64,000 nt of DNA from Desulfolucanica intricata (GCF_001592105.1 NZ_BCWE01000008.1:62001-126000); one strand, 5' to 3'; numbered from the stretch's first letter, positions 1 through 9,628 are shown. Numbers and translations are program-made. Notes: generated from the sequence alone by a model not told the origin.

Positions 1-260
1 CGGAGGCCCGTAAACCGGCCTACAAGCTAACTATAGACTTCGGCCCTCTGGGGATTAAAAAATCCAGTGCACAGATTACGAAACTTTACACCAAAGAAGA
101 CTTAAAAAACCGCCTGGTTGCGGCTGTGGTAAACTTTCCACCCCGTCAGGTGGCCAGATTTATGTCTGAGGTCTTAGTTTTAGGCACGGAACTAGAGGAT
201 GGGGAAGTAGTCCTACTAAAACCGGACCGGGATGTTCCCCTGGGCTCCAGAATTTTTTGA
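1..260 (+). CDS. CsaA-like tRNA-binding domain protein (5' partial)
   Basis: The frame is open from position 3 and ends at the TGA at 258-260, giving the last 85 residues of a protein cut by the window edge. It reads as an OB-fold tRNA-binding domain of the CsaA/MetG-C type: [20 protein letters not shown], then a segment with [15 protein letters not shown], then GSRIF at the end. CsaA proteins are small dimeric chaperone-like or tRNA-binding proteins of about 110 residues, so only the N-terminal 25 or so residues are missing. It ends 13 bases before glyQ, so the two are probably co-transcribed. The family assignment is from recognition of the motifs. Confidence 0.8.
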   Translation, partial: EARKPAYKLTIDFGPLGIKKSSAQITKLYTKEDLKNRLVAAVVNFPPRQVARFMSEVLVLGTELEDGEVVLLKPDRDVPLGSRIF

Positions 261-273
261 TAGAGGTGAGAGC

Positions 274-1167
274 ATGAATTTTCAGGAAATAATTTTGGCT
301 TTAAATAACTTTTGGGCCAAGCAGAAATGTATTATTCAGCAGCCTTACGATGTTGAAAAGGGTGCCGGTACCATGAACCCGGCTACTTTCTTGCGGGCTT
401 TAGGCCCTGAGCCATGGCGTGTTGCTTACGTGGAACCTTCCAGAAGGCCTACTGACGGCCGCTATGGGGAAAACCCCAACCGCCTGCAGCATTACTACCA
501 GTATCAGGTAATTTTAAAACCCTCCCCGGACGATGTCTTGGAAGTTTATCTGGAAAGCCTTAAGGCTATCGGTATCGATCCGGTTAAACATGATATACGT
601 TTTGTGGAAGACAACTGGGAGTCCCCGACTTTAGGTGCATGGGGTCTGGGCTGGGAGGTCTGGCTGGACGGTATGGAAGTAACTCAGTTTACCTACTTTC
701 AACAGTGTGGTGGCATAGATTGCCGGCCGGTTTCCGCTGAAATTACCTACGGCCTGGAGCGTCTGGCTATGTTTATTCAAAATAAAGACAGTGTTTTCGA
801 TATTATTTGGGTGGATGATATCACTTACGGAGATGTCCATCATCAGGGTGAAGTGGAGCATTCGCACTATAATTTCGAAGCAGCTGATACTTCGATGCTT
901 TCTGATTTATTTGATGTTTTTGAGCGGGAAGCTTTACGAATAGCCGAAAAAGGACTGGTTTTACCCGCTTATGATTATGTATTAAAGTGTTCCCATACAT
1001 TTAACCTTCTGGATGCCCGGGGAGCCATCAGTGTTACCGAGCGTACCCACTATATTGCCCGGGTACGTAACCTGGCCCGTACCTGTGCCCAGACCTATGT
1101 AGCCGAGCGGGAGCGGATGGGCTTTCCACTGCTTAAAGGGAAGAAGGGGGCTGTTAAAGTTGGCTAA
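274..1167 (+). CDS. glyQ: Glycyl-tRNA synthetase alpha subunit
   Basis: Catalytic subunit of the bacterial alpha2-beta2 glycyl-tRNA synthetase, which charges tRNA-Gly with glycine. The ATG at 274 follows GAGGTGAG and gives 297 residues, the usual family length; an upstream in-frame start at 232 would overlap the preceding gene and is not needed. Conserved stretches include [20 protein letters not shown] near the N-terminus, [20 protein letters not shown] (class II motif region) and [11 protein letters not shown]. The stop overlaps the start of glyS by 8 bases, indicating translational coupling. No T-box leader is present directly upstream. Confidence 0.98.
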   Translation: MNFQEIILALNNFWAKQKCIIQQPYDVEKGAGTMNPATFLRALGPEPWRVAYVEPSRRPTDGRYGENPNRLQHYYQYQVILKPSPDDVLEVYLESLKAIGIDPVKHDIRFVEDNWESPTLGAWGLGWEVWLDGMEVTQFTYFQQCGGIDCRPVSAEITYGLERLAMFIQNKDSVFDIIWVDDITYGDVHHQGEVEHSHYNFEAADTSMLSDLFDVFEREALRIAEKGLVLPAYDYVLKCSHTFNLLDARGAISVTERTHYIARVRNLARTCAQTYVAERERMGFPLLKGKKGAVKVG

Positions 1168-3250
1168 AGATTTCTTATTGGAAATTGGAACAGAGGAAAT
1201 TCCGGCCAGGTTTTTAAACCCGGCCCTTACCGAGCTAAAAGAATTAGCAATAAAGGCTTTAGAAGAAAATCGTTTAGGCTGCGGCAGGGTTAATACTTAC
1301 GGTACCCCGCGCCGCCTGGTGCTCTTTGTAGAGGAACTGGCGGAAGAACAGGAGTCTCTGGTTAAAGAGGTTAAGGGGCCTGCTGTCAAGGTGGCCTTTA
1401 CCCCGGAGGGAGAACCTAGCAGGGCTGCCATGGGGTTTGCCAGAAGCCAACAAGTTGAGGTTAATGACCTTGTGAGACGCATGGTGGGGCATGTTGAATA
1501 TTTATTTGCAGTTAAGCGAGAAGAAGGTCGAACCGCCTATGAGGTGCTGACAGAGCTATGTCCTACCTTAATTACCGGGCTGCATTTTCCCCGTCCGATG
1601 CGCTGGGGAGATCTTGATATTCGTTTTGCCAGACCGATACGCTGGTTATTAGCCCTCTGGGGGAATCAGGTTGTAGACTTTGAGTTTGCCGGTTTAAAAT
1701 CCGGAAAAGTTAGTTATGGACACCGCTTTTTAAGTGGTTCCTTTGAGGTAAATAACCCTAAGGAATATTTTACTAAAATGCGTAGTAATTATGTTATAGT
1801 TGACCCTTCGGAACGTAAAGAGGTAATTTGGCAGCAGGTACAGGATTTAGCGCTAAAGGAAGGCGGCCGGGTCGGGCCGGACGAGGAGCTGTTGGAACAA
1901 GTATGTAATTTATTGGAATATCCCACTACTTTATGTGGGAGCTTTGAAGAAAAATACTTGCGTCTGCCTAAAGAAGTACTTGTTACCCCCATGCGAGGAC
2001 ACCAGCGTTATTTTCCTGTATTGGATCGGGAGGGTAAACTCTTACCCAGGTTTATTGCTGTAAGAAACGGTACGGCGGATCATCTGGATATAGTACGGGA
2101 AGGTAACGAAAAGGTTCTTCGGGCCCGTCTGGCCGACGCAGAATTCTTTTTCGAGGAGGATTTAAAGATCCCGCTGGCTGACAAGGTAGACGGTCTTAAG
2201 AAAGTTGTCTTCCAGGAAAGTCTGGGCACTGTCTATGATAAAGTAGAGCGGGTAATTAAACTTTGTTCATATCTTAGTCATGCTTTGGGTATTGATGCTG
2301 AAACGGCTGGACAGACCAGACGTGCGGCAGAGCTTTGTAAGGCTGATCTGGTAACCAATATGGTTTATGAATTCACTGAACTGCAAGGAGTTATGGGACG
2401 GGAATATGCCTTAAAGTCCGGTGAAGACAAAGCCGTTGCCCAGGCTATTTATGAGCATTATTTACCTCGTTATGCCGGAGATGAATTACCGGAAAGTGTG
2501 CCGGGAAAAACATTAAGTATTGCCGATAAATTAGATACCATTGTGGGATGTTTCGGTATCGGCATTCAACCTACCGGATCCCAGGATCCTTACGCCTTAA
2601 GACGCCAGGCTCTTGGTATTTGTAATATTATTGTGGCAGGTGGATTAACACTCTCCCTAAAGGATATGGTGACCCGGGCATATAACGGTTATCAGGAACA
2701 GGTTAGGCTGAAGCTTAATTTAGAAGAGATTTTATCTGCAATTCAGGAGTTTTTCCAGCTGCGCTTAAAGGGGATTTTTACAGAGAAGGGACTTAGCTAC
2801 GATACTATCGAAGCTGTTTTAGCCGCAGGTTTTGATGATTTCAGTGATACTTGGAAACGGGCTAAAGCTTTGTCAGAATTTCGAGGTGAGGAGGCCTTCG
2901 GTGATTTATTAACTGTATTTAACCGGGCTAATAATCTTGCTAAAAACGCTCAAAATACAATAATTAATCCTGAACTTTTGGAAGACCCCACGGAAAAGGA
3001 ATTGTATAACCATTTTCTTAACCTTAAACACCGGGTAGAGCAGGAAATGTTAGAAAAGAATTATGGGGGAGTGCTTAAGGCAGTAGCCGGTGTCCGGGAA
3101 GCTTTAAGTAAGTTTTTTGATTCAGTAATGGTTATGGCTGAGAATCTGAAAGTGCGGGAAAATCGTTTAGCATTACTGAAAAATTTAGCTGAATTAATGC
3201 GCTCAGTGGCCGATTTCAGTAAAATAGTTGAAGATAAGAAAGGTGTATAA
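1160..3250 (+). CDS. glyS: Glycyl-tRNA synthetase beta subunit
   Basis: Beta subunit of the heterotetrameric glycyl-tRNA synthetase; it supplies tRNA-binding functions through an HD-like region and a C-terminal DALR anticodon-binding domain. The start is TTG at 1160, inside the 3' end of glyQ, and the 696-residue product is of normal length. It opens with the typical [20 protein letters not shown] and carries the conserved [14 protein letters not shown] and [15 protein letters not shown] segments near residues 430-465. A rho-independent terminator follows, so glyQS ends here. Confidence 0.98.
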   Translation: MAKDFLLEIGTEEIPARFLNPALTELKELAIKALEENRLGCGRVNTYGTPRRLVLFVEELAEEQESLVKEVKGPAVKVAFTPEGEPSRAAMGFARSQQVEVNDLVRRMVGHVEYLFAVKREEGRTAYEVLTELCPTLITGLHFPRPMRWGDLDIRFARPIRWLLALWGNQVVDFEFAGLKSGKVSYGHRFLSGSFEVNNPKEYFTKMRSNYVIVDPSERKEVIWQQVQDLALKEGGRVGPDEELLEQVCNLLEYPTTLCGSFEEKYLRLPKEVLVTPMRGHQRYFPVLDREGKLLPRFIAVRNGTADHLDIVREGNEKVLRARLADAEFFFEEDLKIPLADKVDGLKKVVFQESLGTVYDKVERVIKLCSYLSHALGIDAETAGQTRRAAELCKADLVTNMVYEFTELQGVMGREYALKSGEDKAVAQAIYEHYLPRYAGDELPESVPGKTLSIADKLDTIVGCFGIGIQPTGSQDPYALRRQALGICNIIVAGGLTLSLKDMVTRAYNGYQEQVRLKLNLEEILSAIQEFFQLRLKGIFTEKGLSYDTIEAVLAAGFDDFSDTWKRAKALSEFRGEEAFGDLLTVFNRANNLAKNAQNTIINPELLEDPTEKELYNHFLNLKHRVEQEMLEKNYGGVLKAVAGVREALSKFFDSVMVMAENLKVRENRLALLKNLAELMRSVADFSKIVEDKKGV

Positions 3251-3282
3251 CTCATATAATAAAGTATAACATATTAGATTAG

Positions 3283-3331
3283 AAGGGCAACCAATATGAG
3301 GTAATACCTCTAAGGTTGCCCTTAAAAAAAT
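3283..3331 (+). terminator. Terminator after glyQS
   Basis: AAGGGCAACC (3283-3292) pairs with GGTTGCCCTT (3314-3323). An inner GAGGT/ACCTC pair sits inside the loop. The following A/T-rich tail is only a moderate U tract. Confidence 0.75.
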
Positions 3332-3470
3332 ATTTTTAACTTTAAATTAATTTTTAGGAGGGATTTTTAAATAAATATAATATATATATAATAGTAAAGG
3401 TATATAGTAATTAGAGGTATGTGGTAATTAGTATAACACATATTTGTCCTCTGCAAGGGGGAGATGTTGC

Positions 3471-4109
3471 TTGGAACTAACTAAGCGGCAGGAAACTATT
3501 CTGGAAATTGTGAAAAAAAATGGGCCGATTACAGGTGAACATATTGCAGACCAGTTAAATCTGACCAGGGCTACGTTAAGACCGGATCTGGCAATTCTGA
3601 CCATGGCTGGATTGCTTGAGGCAAGACCTCGTGTGGGCTACTTTTACAGTGGTAAAACTATTGACCGTGTATTGGCGGAAAAAATTCACGGTGTACCTGT
3701 GAGTGATATTAAGTCAGTCCCAATTGTTGTTTCCGAACAGTGTTCGGTCTATGATGCTGTGGTAACCATGTTTATAGAAGACGTGGGAACTCTGTTCGTA
3801 GTAACGGAGGGAGGATTGCTTGAAGGTGTTGTTTCCCGTAAAGACCTTCTTAAAATAACACTGGGTGGACAGGATATCCATAAACTTCCCGTGGGGGTAG
3901 TCATGACCCGTATGCCTAATGTGATTATGGTAGATTTGGACGATTCGGTTTGGCTTGCGGCCCATAAAATGATTACGCACGAAGTGGATGCACTGCCGGT
4001 AGTGCGTAAAATTACTACAAAGAAGGGATTAGAAGGCTGCGAGGTTGTTGGTAGAATCAGTAAGACAAATATTGTCCGGTTCTTTGTAGAATTAGGAGAA
4101 GGGAGTTAA
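3471..4109 (+). CDS. ccpN: CcpN-like HTH and CBS-domain transcriptional repressor
   Basis: Transcription factor with an N-terminal winged helix-turn-helix (about residues 1-55, [20 protein letters not shown]) and two CBS domains (about 70-205). In Bacillus subtilis CcpN represses gluconeogenic genes and is encoded next to yqfL; the same pairing occurs here with the PEP synthase regulatory protein and then PEP synthase. The TTG at 3471 is 8 bases after AAGGGGGA and yields 212 residues, the family length; a longer reading from 3444 would swallow that ribosome binding site. CBS domains usually sense adenine nucleotides, so control by energy charge is a fair inference. Confidence 0.9.
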   Translation: MELTKRQETILEIVKKNGPITGEHIADQLNLTRATLRPDLAILTMAGLLEARPRVGYFYSGKTIDRVLAEKIHGVPVSDIKSVPIVVSEQCSVYDAVVTMFIEDVGTLFVVTEGGLLEGVVSRKDLLKITLGGQDIHKLPVGVVMTRMPNVIMVDLDDSVWLAAHKMITHEVDALPVVRKITTKKGLEGCEVVGRISKTNIVRFFVELGEGS

Positions 4110-4122
4110 GGGGGCGTTTTCT

Positions 4123-4956
4123 ATTTCTGGAGAAGATAATAATGAAAAGCCGGTTATATATATAATTTCTGATTCAGTCGGAGAGACTGCTGAACTGGTA
4201 GCCAGAGCAGCAGCCAGTCAGTTTAATTCCAGTCAGGTGGATATACGTAGAGTTCCATATGTTAACGAGTCCGATGAAATACCGGAAATTGTAGAAATGG
4301 CAGCCGGGGCGAAAAGTATTATTGCATATACGCTGGTGTTGCCCGAATTGCGTGAAACCCTGGTTCGGGAGGCTAAGCGTCATAATATTATCACTGTAGA
4401 TATCATGGGTCCGATGTTAGATGCCCTGGGCCAAATTGAAGAGTACCCGCCGAAATTAGAACCCGGACTGGTACGTAGAATGGATGAAGATTATTTCCGG
4501 AAGGTTGAGGCCATAGAATTTGCTGTCAAATATGACGACGGTAAGGACCCACGGGGAATTACCCGGGCCGAGTTGGTATTCATTGGTGTTTCCCGGACCT
4601 CCAAAACACCCTTATGTATGTATTTGGCTCATAAACGCATTAAAGCAGCCAATGTTCCTCTGGTTCCTGAGGTGGCTCCACCTGAAGAACTTTTTAAAAA
4701 ACCAGCCCATCAAGTTATCGGTTTAACTATTAAACCGCAGCAGTTAAATGAAATTCGGCAGGAACGATTAAAAACATTGGGGTTAACTTCCAATGCAGAT
4801 TACGCCAGTATAGGAAGAATTTTAAAAGAACTGGAATATGCAAAAAGTATTATGGATAGAATTGGCTGTCATGTTATAGATGTTACTAATAAAGCAATAG
4901 AGGAAACTGCCAGCAAGGTGCTGGAATTATATTACCGTGGTGAAAGGCACAAGTAG
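4123..4956 (+). CDS. ppsR: PEP synthase regulatory protein (DUF299), apparent ATT start
   Basis: Bifunctional serine/threonine kinase and pyrophosphorylase that inactivates or reactivates PEP synthase by modifying a threonine beside its catalytic histidine. The nucleotide-binding motif [17 protein letters not shown] is present. The conserved N-terminus ([20 protein letters not shown]) lies upstream of the first in-frame ATG at 4237, and the frame back to the TAG at 4093 has no ATG, GTG or TTG. The best candidate is ATT at 4123, eight bases after GGGGG (4110-4114), giving 277 residues, close to the usual 270. The target enzyme is encoded next. Function is secure; the start is inferred. Confidence 0.88.
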   Translation: MSGEDNNEKPVIYIISDSVGETAELVARAAASQFNSSQVDIRRVPYVNESDEIPEIVEMAAGAKSIIAYTLVLPELRETLVREAKRHNIITVDIMGPMLDALGQIEEYPPKLEPGLVRRMDEDYFRKVEAIEFAVKYDDGKDPRGITRAELVFIGVSRTSKTPLCMYLAHKRIKAANVPLVPEVAPPEELFKKPAHQVIGLTIKPQQLNEIRQERLKTLGLTSNADYASIGRILKELEYAKSIMDRIGCHVIDVTNKAIEETASKVLELYYRGERHK

Positions 4957-4966
4957 TAAGGAAAAG

Positions 4967-4989
4967 TCCCTGTAAAAAATATACAGGGA
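4967..4989 (+). terminator. Weak hairpin between ppsR and ppsA
   Basis: TCCCTGTA (4967-4974) pairs with TACAGGGA (4982-4989) around a 7-base A-rich loop. No good U tract follows, so it may be an attenuator, a processing site or a weak terminator. Confidence 0.4.
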
Positions 4990-5046
4990 TTAATAAATAA
5001 AGAATATATCATTAGTTAATTGGCTAAAGGAGAGGAGCTGGTAGAT

Positions 5047-7398
5047 TTGAATTACCGGTTTGTTAAGTGGTTTCACGAGTTAAAGAGAGAAGATGTGGCT
5101 CTGGTAGGCGGAAAAGGTGCCAACCTGGGTGAACTAACCCAGGCGGGAATACGGGTACCACCTGGTTTTTGTGTAACCGCGGAGGCTTATAAGTTTTTCG
5201 TGGAATCCACCGGTTTGCAAGAAAAAATTCGGGCTATCATTGATGTAACAGATCTTAATAATGTGCAGCAGCTGGATGAAAATACAGCCAAGATCCGTCA
5301 GATGATTATTTTAACTGCTGCTCCTACAGAAATAAAGGATGAGATTGTAGCTGCCTACGGTGAATTATCAGGTGGTGGCAACCCACCCCGGGTGGCGGTG
5401 CGCAGTTCTGCTACTGCAGAAGACCTGCCGGAGGCCTCTTTTGCCGGGCAGCAGGATACCTATTTAAATATTTTAGGTGCCAAAGAAGTGGTTACCCACG
5501 TTCAGAAATGCTGGGCTTCTCTGTGGACAGCGCGGGCCACTTATTACAGGCAAAGTCAGAATTTTGATCATTTTGATGTTTATCTGTCAGCAGTTGTGCA
5601 AAAGCTGGCTTTAGCTGCCAAATCCGGTGTGGCCTTTACAGCTAACCCGGTGACCGGAGCCAGGGATGAAATTATGATCAACGCCAGTTGGGGTTTAGGT
5701 GAGGCTGTGGTTGCCGGTATTGTTACCCCGGATGACTATATTGTAAAGAAGGATAGTTGGCAAATAGTTGAAAAGGAGATATCTGAGAAAAAGATTATGG
5801 TAGTAAGGGATCCGGCTAAAGAAACCGGTACTATTACCGTATCTGTAGGGGACCAACTGGGAGCGGATTATGTAGAAAAACAATGCCTTTCTGATGAAGA
5901 TATTATTGTGTTAGCCCAGGAATGTGCTCGGATTGAAAAGCATTATGGTTCACCACAGGACATTGAGTGGGCTTATGATGCTGACGATGGACAGTTTTAT
6001 CTATTGCAGGCCCGTCCCATCACCACCTTAGGAGAGGAGAGAAAATCGGAAATGACCGAGGTGAAAAAAGAAGATCTTGAGGTTTTGGTAAAAGGCATGG
6101 CTGCTTCCCCCGGAATAGCCTCAGGTAAAGTAACTATCGTGCGAAATGACGATATTTCCGGTGTAAAAGAGGGAGATATTTTAGTTACCATTATGACCAA
6201 CCCGGATATGGTGCCGGCAATGAGTAAAGCCGGGGCAATTATCACTGATGAGGGTGGACGGACTTGCCACGCAGCCATCGTTTCACGTGAGCTGGGAGTA
6301 CCTTGTATTGTTGGTACAAAAAGAGCCTCCGAAATACTTAAAGAAGGTATGGAGGTTACCATTGATGCCACCCGCGGTGTAGTTTATAAGGGTATTGTGG
6401 ATCTTGGTCAGAATAAAAAAGAAGCTGCAGCCGGTGCCGGTGCTGCTATGCCGCCGGAAATTATGCGAGAGATTTTCCCGGTTACCGCTACTAAGGTGTA
6501 TATGAATCTGGGTGAACCGTCCCTGGTTGATAAATATAAAAATTTACCCTTTGACGGAATCGGTTTGATGCGGGTCGAGTTTATCTTTACCAATATGATC
6601 GGTGCTCACCCCATGTATTTGATTAAGACCGGCCAGCAGCAGTACATGATTGATAAATTAGCAGAAGGTTTAACCACCGTAGCCCAGGGTATCTACCCGC
6701 GCCCGGTAGTTGTGCGAATGAGTGACTTCAGGACCAATGAGTTCCGCGGCCTCAAAGGTGGAGAAGAAGTAGAACCTATTGAAAACAACCCGATGATCGG
6801 TTGGCGTGGTGTTTCACGTTACATCTCGGAAGAATATCTTGAAGGCTTCCGCTTGGAGTGCAAAGCCATGCGCAAAGCCCGTGAAGAATACGGTTTAACA
6901 AATATTTGGGCCATGTTGCCGTTCGTACGTACCACCTGGGAATTAAAACAGGTTAAAGCGATTATGGAAGAGGAGGGCCTCAAGCAGGGCTTAAACTTTA
7001 AACTTTGGATTATGGCTGAGGTGCCCTCGGTTATTTTCATGGCCGATGAATTCAGTCAATTAGTTGATGGTTTCAGTATTGGCAGTAATGACCTGACTCA
7101 GCTCATTTTAGGAGCCGACCGTGACTCCGGAGTATTGGATTCCATGGGCTATTTTGATGAGCGTGACCCGGCCATTAAGCGGGCTATTGCCCATTTGATT
7201 GAAACTGCTCACAAATACGGAAAGACTGTTTCCATTTGCGGCCAGGGACCGTCCCTTTATCCGGAATTTACTGAATTCCTTGTTAAAACCGGTATTGACA
7301 GTGTCAGTGTTAACCCGGATACCGTAATTAATACCCGCCGCTTGGTGGCTTCCGTTGAACAAAAGGTAATGCTGGAAATGCTGCGTGCCAGGAAATAA
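5047..7398 (+). CDS. ppsA: Phosphoenolpyruvate synthase
   Basis: Converts pyruvate, ATP and water to PEP, AMP and phosphate for gluconeogenesis. Domain order is standard: N-terminal ATP-grasp (DVALVGGKGANLGELTQAG; RSSATAEDLPEASFAGQQDT), phosphohistidine domain (DEGGRTCHAAIVSRELG, with T406, C407 and catalytic H408), and C-terminal PEP-utilising barrel ending in SIGSNDLTQLILGADRDS. The GGRTCH form marks PEP synthase rather than pyruvate phosphate dikinase, and T406 is the expected PpsR target. The TTG at 5047 is 9 bases after AAGGAGAGGAG and gives 783 residues; the in-frame TTG at 5020 lacks a binding site. Confidence 0.95.
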   Translation: MNYRFVKWFHELKREDVALVGGKGANLGELTQAGIRVPPGFCVTAEAYKFFVESTGLQEKIRAIIDVTDLNNVQQLDENTAKIRQMIILTAAPTEIKDEIVAAYGELSGGGNPPRVAVRSSATAEDLPEASFAGQQDTYLNILGAKEVVTHVQKCWASLWTARATYYRQSQNFDHFDVYLSAVVQKLALAAKSGVAFTANPVTGARDEIMINASWGLGEAVVAGIVTPDDYIVKKDSWQIVEKEISEKKIMVVRDPAKETGTITVSVGDQLGADYVEKQCLSDEDIIVLAQECARIEKHYGSPQDIEWAYDADDGQFYLLQARPITTLGEERKSEMTEVKKEDLEVLVKGMAASPGIASGKVTIVRNDDISGVKEGDILVTIMTNPDMVPAMSKAGAIITDEGGRTCHAAIVSRELGVPCIVGTKRASEILKEGMEVTIDATRGVVYKGIVDLGQNKKEAAAGAGAAMPPEIMREIFPVTATKVYMNLGEPSLVDKYKNLPFDGIGLMRVEFIFTNMIGAHPMYLIKTGQQQYMIDKLAEGLTTVAQGIYPRPVVVRMSDFRTNEFRGLKGGEEVEPIENNPMIGWRGVSRYISEEYLEGFRLECKAMRKAREEYGLTNIWAMLPFVRTTWELKQVKAIMEEEGLKQGLNFKLWIMAEVPSVIFMADEFSQLVDGFSIGSNDLTQLILGADRDSGVLDSMGYFDERDPAIKRAIAHLIETAHKYGKTVSICGQGPSLYPEFTEFLVKTGIDSVSVNPDTVINTRRLVASVEQKVMLEMLRARK

Positions 7399-7420
7399 GC
7401 AGTTAAGCTTCTAAATAACA

Positions 7421-7470
7421 AACCCACAGGTTGAATACATTTTCTAACCTGTGGGTTTTACTTTGGTTTT
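7421..7470 (+). terminator. Terminator after ppsA
   Basis: Perfect 12-bp stem AACCCACAGGTT (7421-7432) with AACCTGTGGGTT (7446-7457), followed by a T-rich stretch. It also lies just past the stop of the small minus-strand gene at 7469-7633 and could serve both strands. Confidence 0.9.
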
Positions 7471-7633
7471 AATAAAGTCCCGGGTTTTCTTTCCGGACAA
7501 AAATTTTCTCCGGCCCCGGAATTACAGTGTGGTTGGGAAACCTTTCTATTGTCATATCTAATGCTTGATCCAAGTCTTCTGCTATTAATTTATATATTTT
7601 ATAGTCAGGGCCGCTTATTGAGAATTCCTCCAT
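7469..7633 (-). CDS. Small conserved-looking protein, unknown
   Basis: A 54-residue acidic reading frame on the minus strand, starting at ATG 7633 about ten bases after AGGGAG. The sequence begins MEEFSISGPDYKIYKL and ends RKENPGLY. It has no cysteine cluster, signal peptide or membrane segment. It fills the gap between ppsA and the dedA-like gene, has codon use like its neighbours, and ends at a strong terminator. I do not recognise a family. It could be a short regulator or a non-functional frame; support is the ribosome binding site, the clean frame and the position. Confidence 0.5.
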   Translation of the reverse strand: MEEFSISGPDYKIYKLIAEDLDQALDMTIERFPNHTVIPGPEKIFVRKENPGLY

Positions 7634-7714
7634 TCCTAATAGCTCCCTTCTAAGGATAGTTATAAATATGTTTTCCCGATTTGGTTAGCATTATGTTTAA
7701 ATAATTTGGCATTT

Positions 7715-8341
7715 CTAACCTTCATTTAAATGATCACCTTTCTTGTTGTGTTTGTAATTTTTCCGGATAAGAAACACAATTACACCGATTATTGCTGCAA
7801 TACCAAGAATTTCAAAAATATAGTCACCGATTATATTGTCCAACATTGACCATTTATTTCCAAAAAATCTTCCTATAGAGGAAAAAGTTAAAATCCAAAG
7901 AATTGCCCCGGTAAATGCGTAGAGCAGAACTTTGCGGAAATGCATTTTGGCAATACCGGATAGATATGGAACAATGTGTCTGACTCCCGGAATAAAGTAA
8001 GCTATAAGTATTGCCGCTGTCCCGTATTTGGAAAACCATTTTTCAGTTTGCTCCAGTCTTTCCGGGGTGAGGTGTATAAATTTGCCATAGCGTTCCAGAA
8101 ATGGCTTACCAATCTTTACGCCAATCAGATATCCGGTAAGAAATCCGGTAAGGCTTCCTAATAAAGTAACTATAACCAGGGGGATATGATTTAAGTACCC
8201 CTGGCTTACAAGAAAGCCGGATATTATTAGCATGGTTTTTGACGGCAGAAACACTCCTAAGGTGTCTATAACAAATAGGAAGTATAGCCCGATATAACCG
8301 TATCCTTGAATGAACTCGATAATTAAATCCTTATGATCCAG
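7715..8341 (-). CDS. DedA-family membrane protein, apparent CTG start
   Basis: DedA/SNARE-associated inner-membrane protein with several hydrophobic helices, the family-typical FLPSKTMLIISGFL, and the conserved YFIPGVRHIVPYLSGIAKM segment. Members act in lipid flipping and membrane homeostasis. The first in-frame ATG would cut off the first helix. Reading further upstream gives a plausible N-terminus (FIQGYGYIGLYFLFVIDTLG), but the frame lacks ATG or TTG there. CTG at 8341, behind GGGGGG, would give 208 residues, a normal DedA length; GTG at 8266 is the only conventional alternative and loses the first segment. The start is uncertain, the family is not. Confidence 0.85.
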   Translation of the reverse strand: MDHKDLIIEFIQGYGYIGLYFLFVIDTLGVFLPSKTMLIISGFLVSQGYLNHIPLVIVTLLGSLTGFLTGYLIGVKIGKPFLERYGKFIHLTPERLEQTEKWFSKYGTAAILIAYFIPGVRHIVPYLSGIAKMHFRKVLLYAFTGAILWILTFSSIGRFFGNKWSMLDNIIGDYIFEILGIAAIIGVIVFLIRKNYKHNKKGDHLNEG

Positions 8342-8445
8342 GATTATCCCCCCAACTGCAAATACTCCTTTATTATTCTAGCCGCCGGTTCTTAATCCTT
8401 TATTTTTTATAATATCTAATTAGATTATCCACAAAACCGGGGTGT

Positions 8446-8475
8446 AAAAAAAGCCGCCTTAGGGGCAGCTTTTTT
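8446..8475 (-). terminator. Bidirectional terminator after the siroheme-protein gene
   Basis: AAAAAGCCGCC and GGGGCAGCTTTTTT form a stem with one mismatch. Poly-T follows on the minus strand and also on the plus strand. It closes the Rrf2/siroheme-protein genes. Confidence 0.75.
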
Positions 8476-8487
8476 AAAAGATGGTTG

Positions 8488-9111
8488 TTACTTTTTGAAA
8501 GCGTCCAATCCAACTCTACTAATTACTGATGCTAACCTTTCTTTTGGTTTAGCCTCTTTTTTATAGACAGAAATGATATGTTTTATATAATTAGCTAATT
8601 CCTCAGAAGTAATATCCTGCGCCAGTAATTCTCCCAGAACCTGTTTTCCTCCTTTGCCGCCTATATATAGTTGGTAGCCTTTTTGGGTCCCGACAAAACC
8701 GATGTCGTTACATCTTGATTCCATACAGTTGCGCGGGCAGCCGCTGAAAGCAATTTTAACGGCATTAGGCATTTCCTGGCCGGAAAACTCTTTATCTATT
8801 GCCAAAGCGTCATTTAAGGCTTCTTGCAGTGCAAACTGGCAAAGTCCTCCCGGGCAGGATTTTACATTGCGTACAGTGGGGCCTACCGGTGCAATTCCAA
8901 GGCCTACTTTAGCCAATTCTTGTTTTACATTGTTAACTTTATCTTCAGTTGTTAAAATTACAATATGCTCGGCGGTGGTAAATTTAGCCAGACCGGCTCC
9001 TTCATTAACCAGTTGAGCAATTTTTGTCAGTTGTTCGCCGTTAATCAGTCCTCCCGGGGTAGCTGGAATCACTGCTACTGCACCGTTTGTTTGCTTAACA
9101 ATACCTTCCAT
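8488..9111 (-). CDS. Nitrite/sulfite reductase-like half protein (ferredoxin-like and 4Fe-4S/siroheme domain)
   Basis: A 207-residue protein made of one nitrite/sulfite-reductase half-domain (about residues 5-75) and one 4Fe-4S region. Visible cysteines are C86 and C91 (CPGGLC) and C125 and C129 (GCPRNC), with C134 close by; in sulfite and nitrite reductases such a four-cysteine set holds the 4Fe-4S cluster bridged to siroheme. At 207 residues it is less than half a full assimilatory reductase. Similar small proteins are known from strict anaerobes with uncertain roles. It lies downstream of an Rrf2 regulator on the same strand, 34 bases away, so Fe-S or redox-responsive control is likely. 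The substrate cannot be read from sequence. Confidence 0.85.
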   Translation of the reverse strand: MEGIVKQTNGAVAVIPATPGGLINGEQLTKIAQLVNEGAGLAKFTTAEHIVILTTEDKVNNVKQELAKVGLGIAPVGPTVRNVKSCPGGLCQFALQEALNDALAIDKEFSGQEMPNAVKIAFSGCPRNCMESRCNDIGFVGTQKGYQLYIGGKGGKQVLGELLAQDITSEELANYIKHIISVYKKEAKPKERLASVISRVGLDAFKK

Positions 9112-9145
9112 TTTCTAATACCTCCCAGAACTATTTTGTAAAATT

Positions 9146-9547
9146 TTAAGGCTTTGCCAGTTCGGCAAAAGTTACTGAACTAAGTTCAGCCAATAAGGCA
9201 TTTTGAGCCCTATTTAAAACTTGGTGTACCTTACAGTGTGGTTTATTTATACAAAAGCCGTTTTCGCCGAGGCACTGGTTGATGGCCAGCGGTCCTTCTA
9301 TAGCTGCTACAACTGCTGCCAGGGTGATTTTCTCCGGAGGCTTGACCAGCCGGACCCCGCCTTGTAGTCCTCTTATAGTATGTACGAAGCCGGCACGGGC
9401 CAGGTCCTGAATTGTTTTGGAAAGAAATTTTTCGGGAATATCACGATTGCTTGCAATTAATTTAGTTTGAAGTATTTCACCAAAGGGATGTTGAGATAAT
9501 TCCAATAAAGTCCGGATGGCGTATTCAGTTTTACGGGTTAGCTGCAT
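9146..9547 (-). CDS. Rrf2-family Fe-S transcriptional regulator
   Basis: A 133-residue Rrf2/IscR-type regulator. The winged helix occupies the first 70 residues (LTRKTEYAIRTLLELSQH at the start, IRGLQGGVRL in the wing). Three cysteines, C92, C99 and C105, match the layout of the cluster ligands of IscR and NsrR, so it probably senses Fe-S status, nitric oxide or redox state. It is encoded just upstream of the siroheme-protein gene on the same strand and divergently from the candidate selenoprotein gene, either of which may be its target. The ATG at 9547 follows GAGAGAGGT. Confidence 0.93.
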   Translation of the reverse strand: MQLTRKTEYAIRTLLELSQHPFGEILQTKLIASNRDIPEKFLSKTIQDLARAGFVHTIRGLQGGVRLVKPPEKITLAAVVAAIEGPLAINQCLGENGFCINKPHCKVHQVLNRAQNALLAELSSVTFAELAKP

Positions 9548-9628
9548 ACAGTAATACCTCTCTCTAAAGTGGATTAAGGTGGTCTTATTTATAGTAATTA
9601 GACATGGTTTTTATTTTTCCTTCTATGA

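Noticed and set aside
232-273. Longer start for glyQ
   Set aside because: The added 14 residues overlap the upstream gene, and the ribosome binding site and conserved N-terminus fit the ATG at 274.
4096-4109. Programmed frameshift fusing the CcpN-like protein to the PEP synthase regulator
   Set aside because: The two frames overlap by 14 bases so a +1 shift is possible, but both proteins are of normal separate length and a ribosome binding site precedes ATT 4123. Non-standard initiation is simpler.
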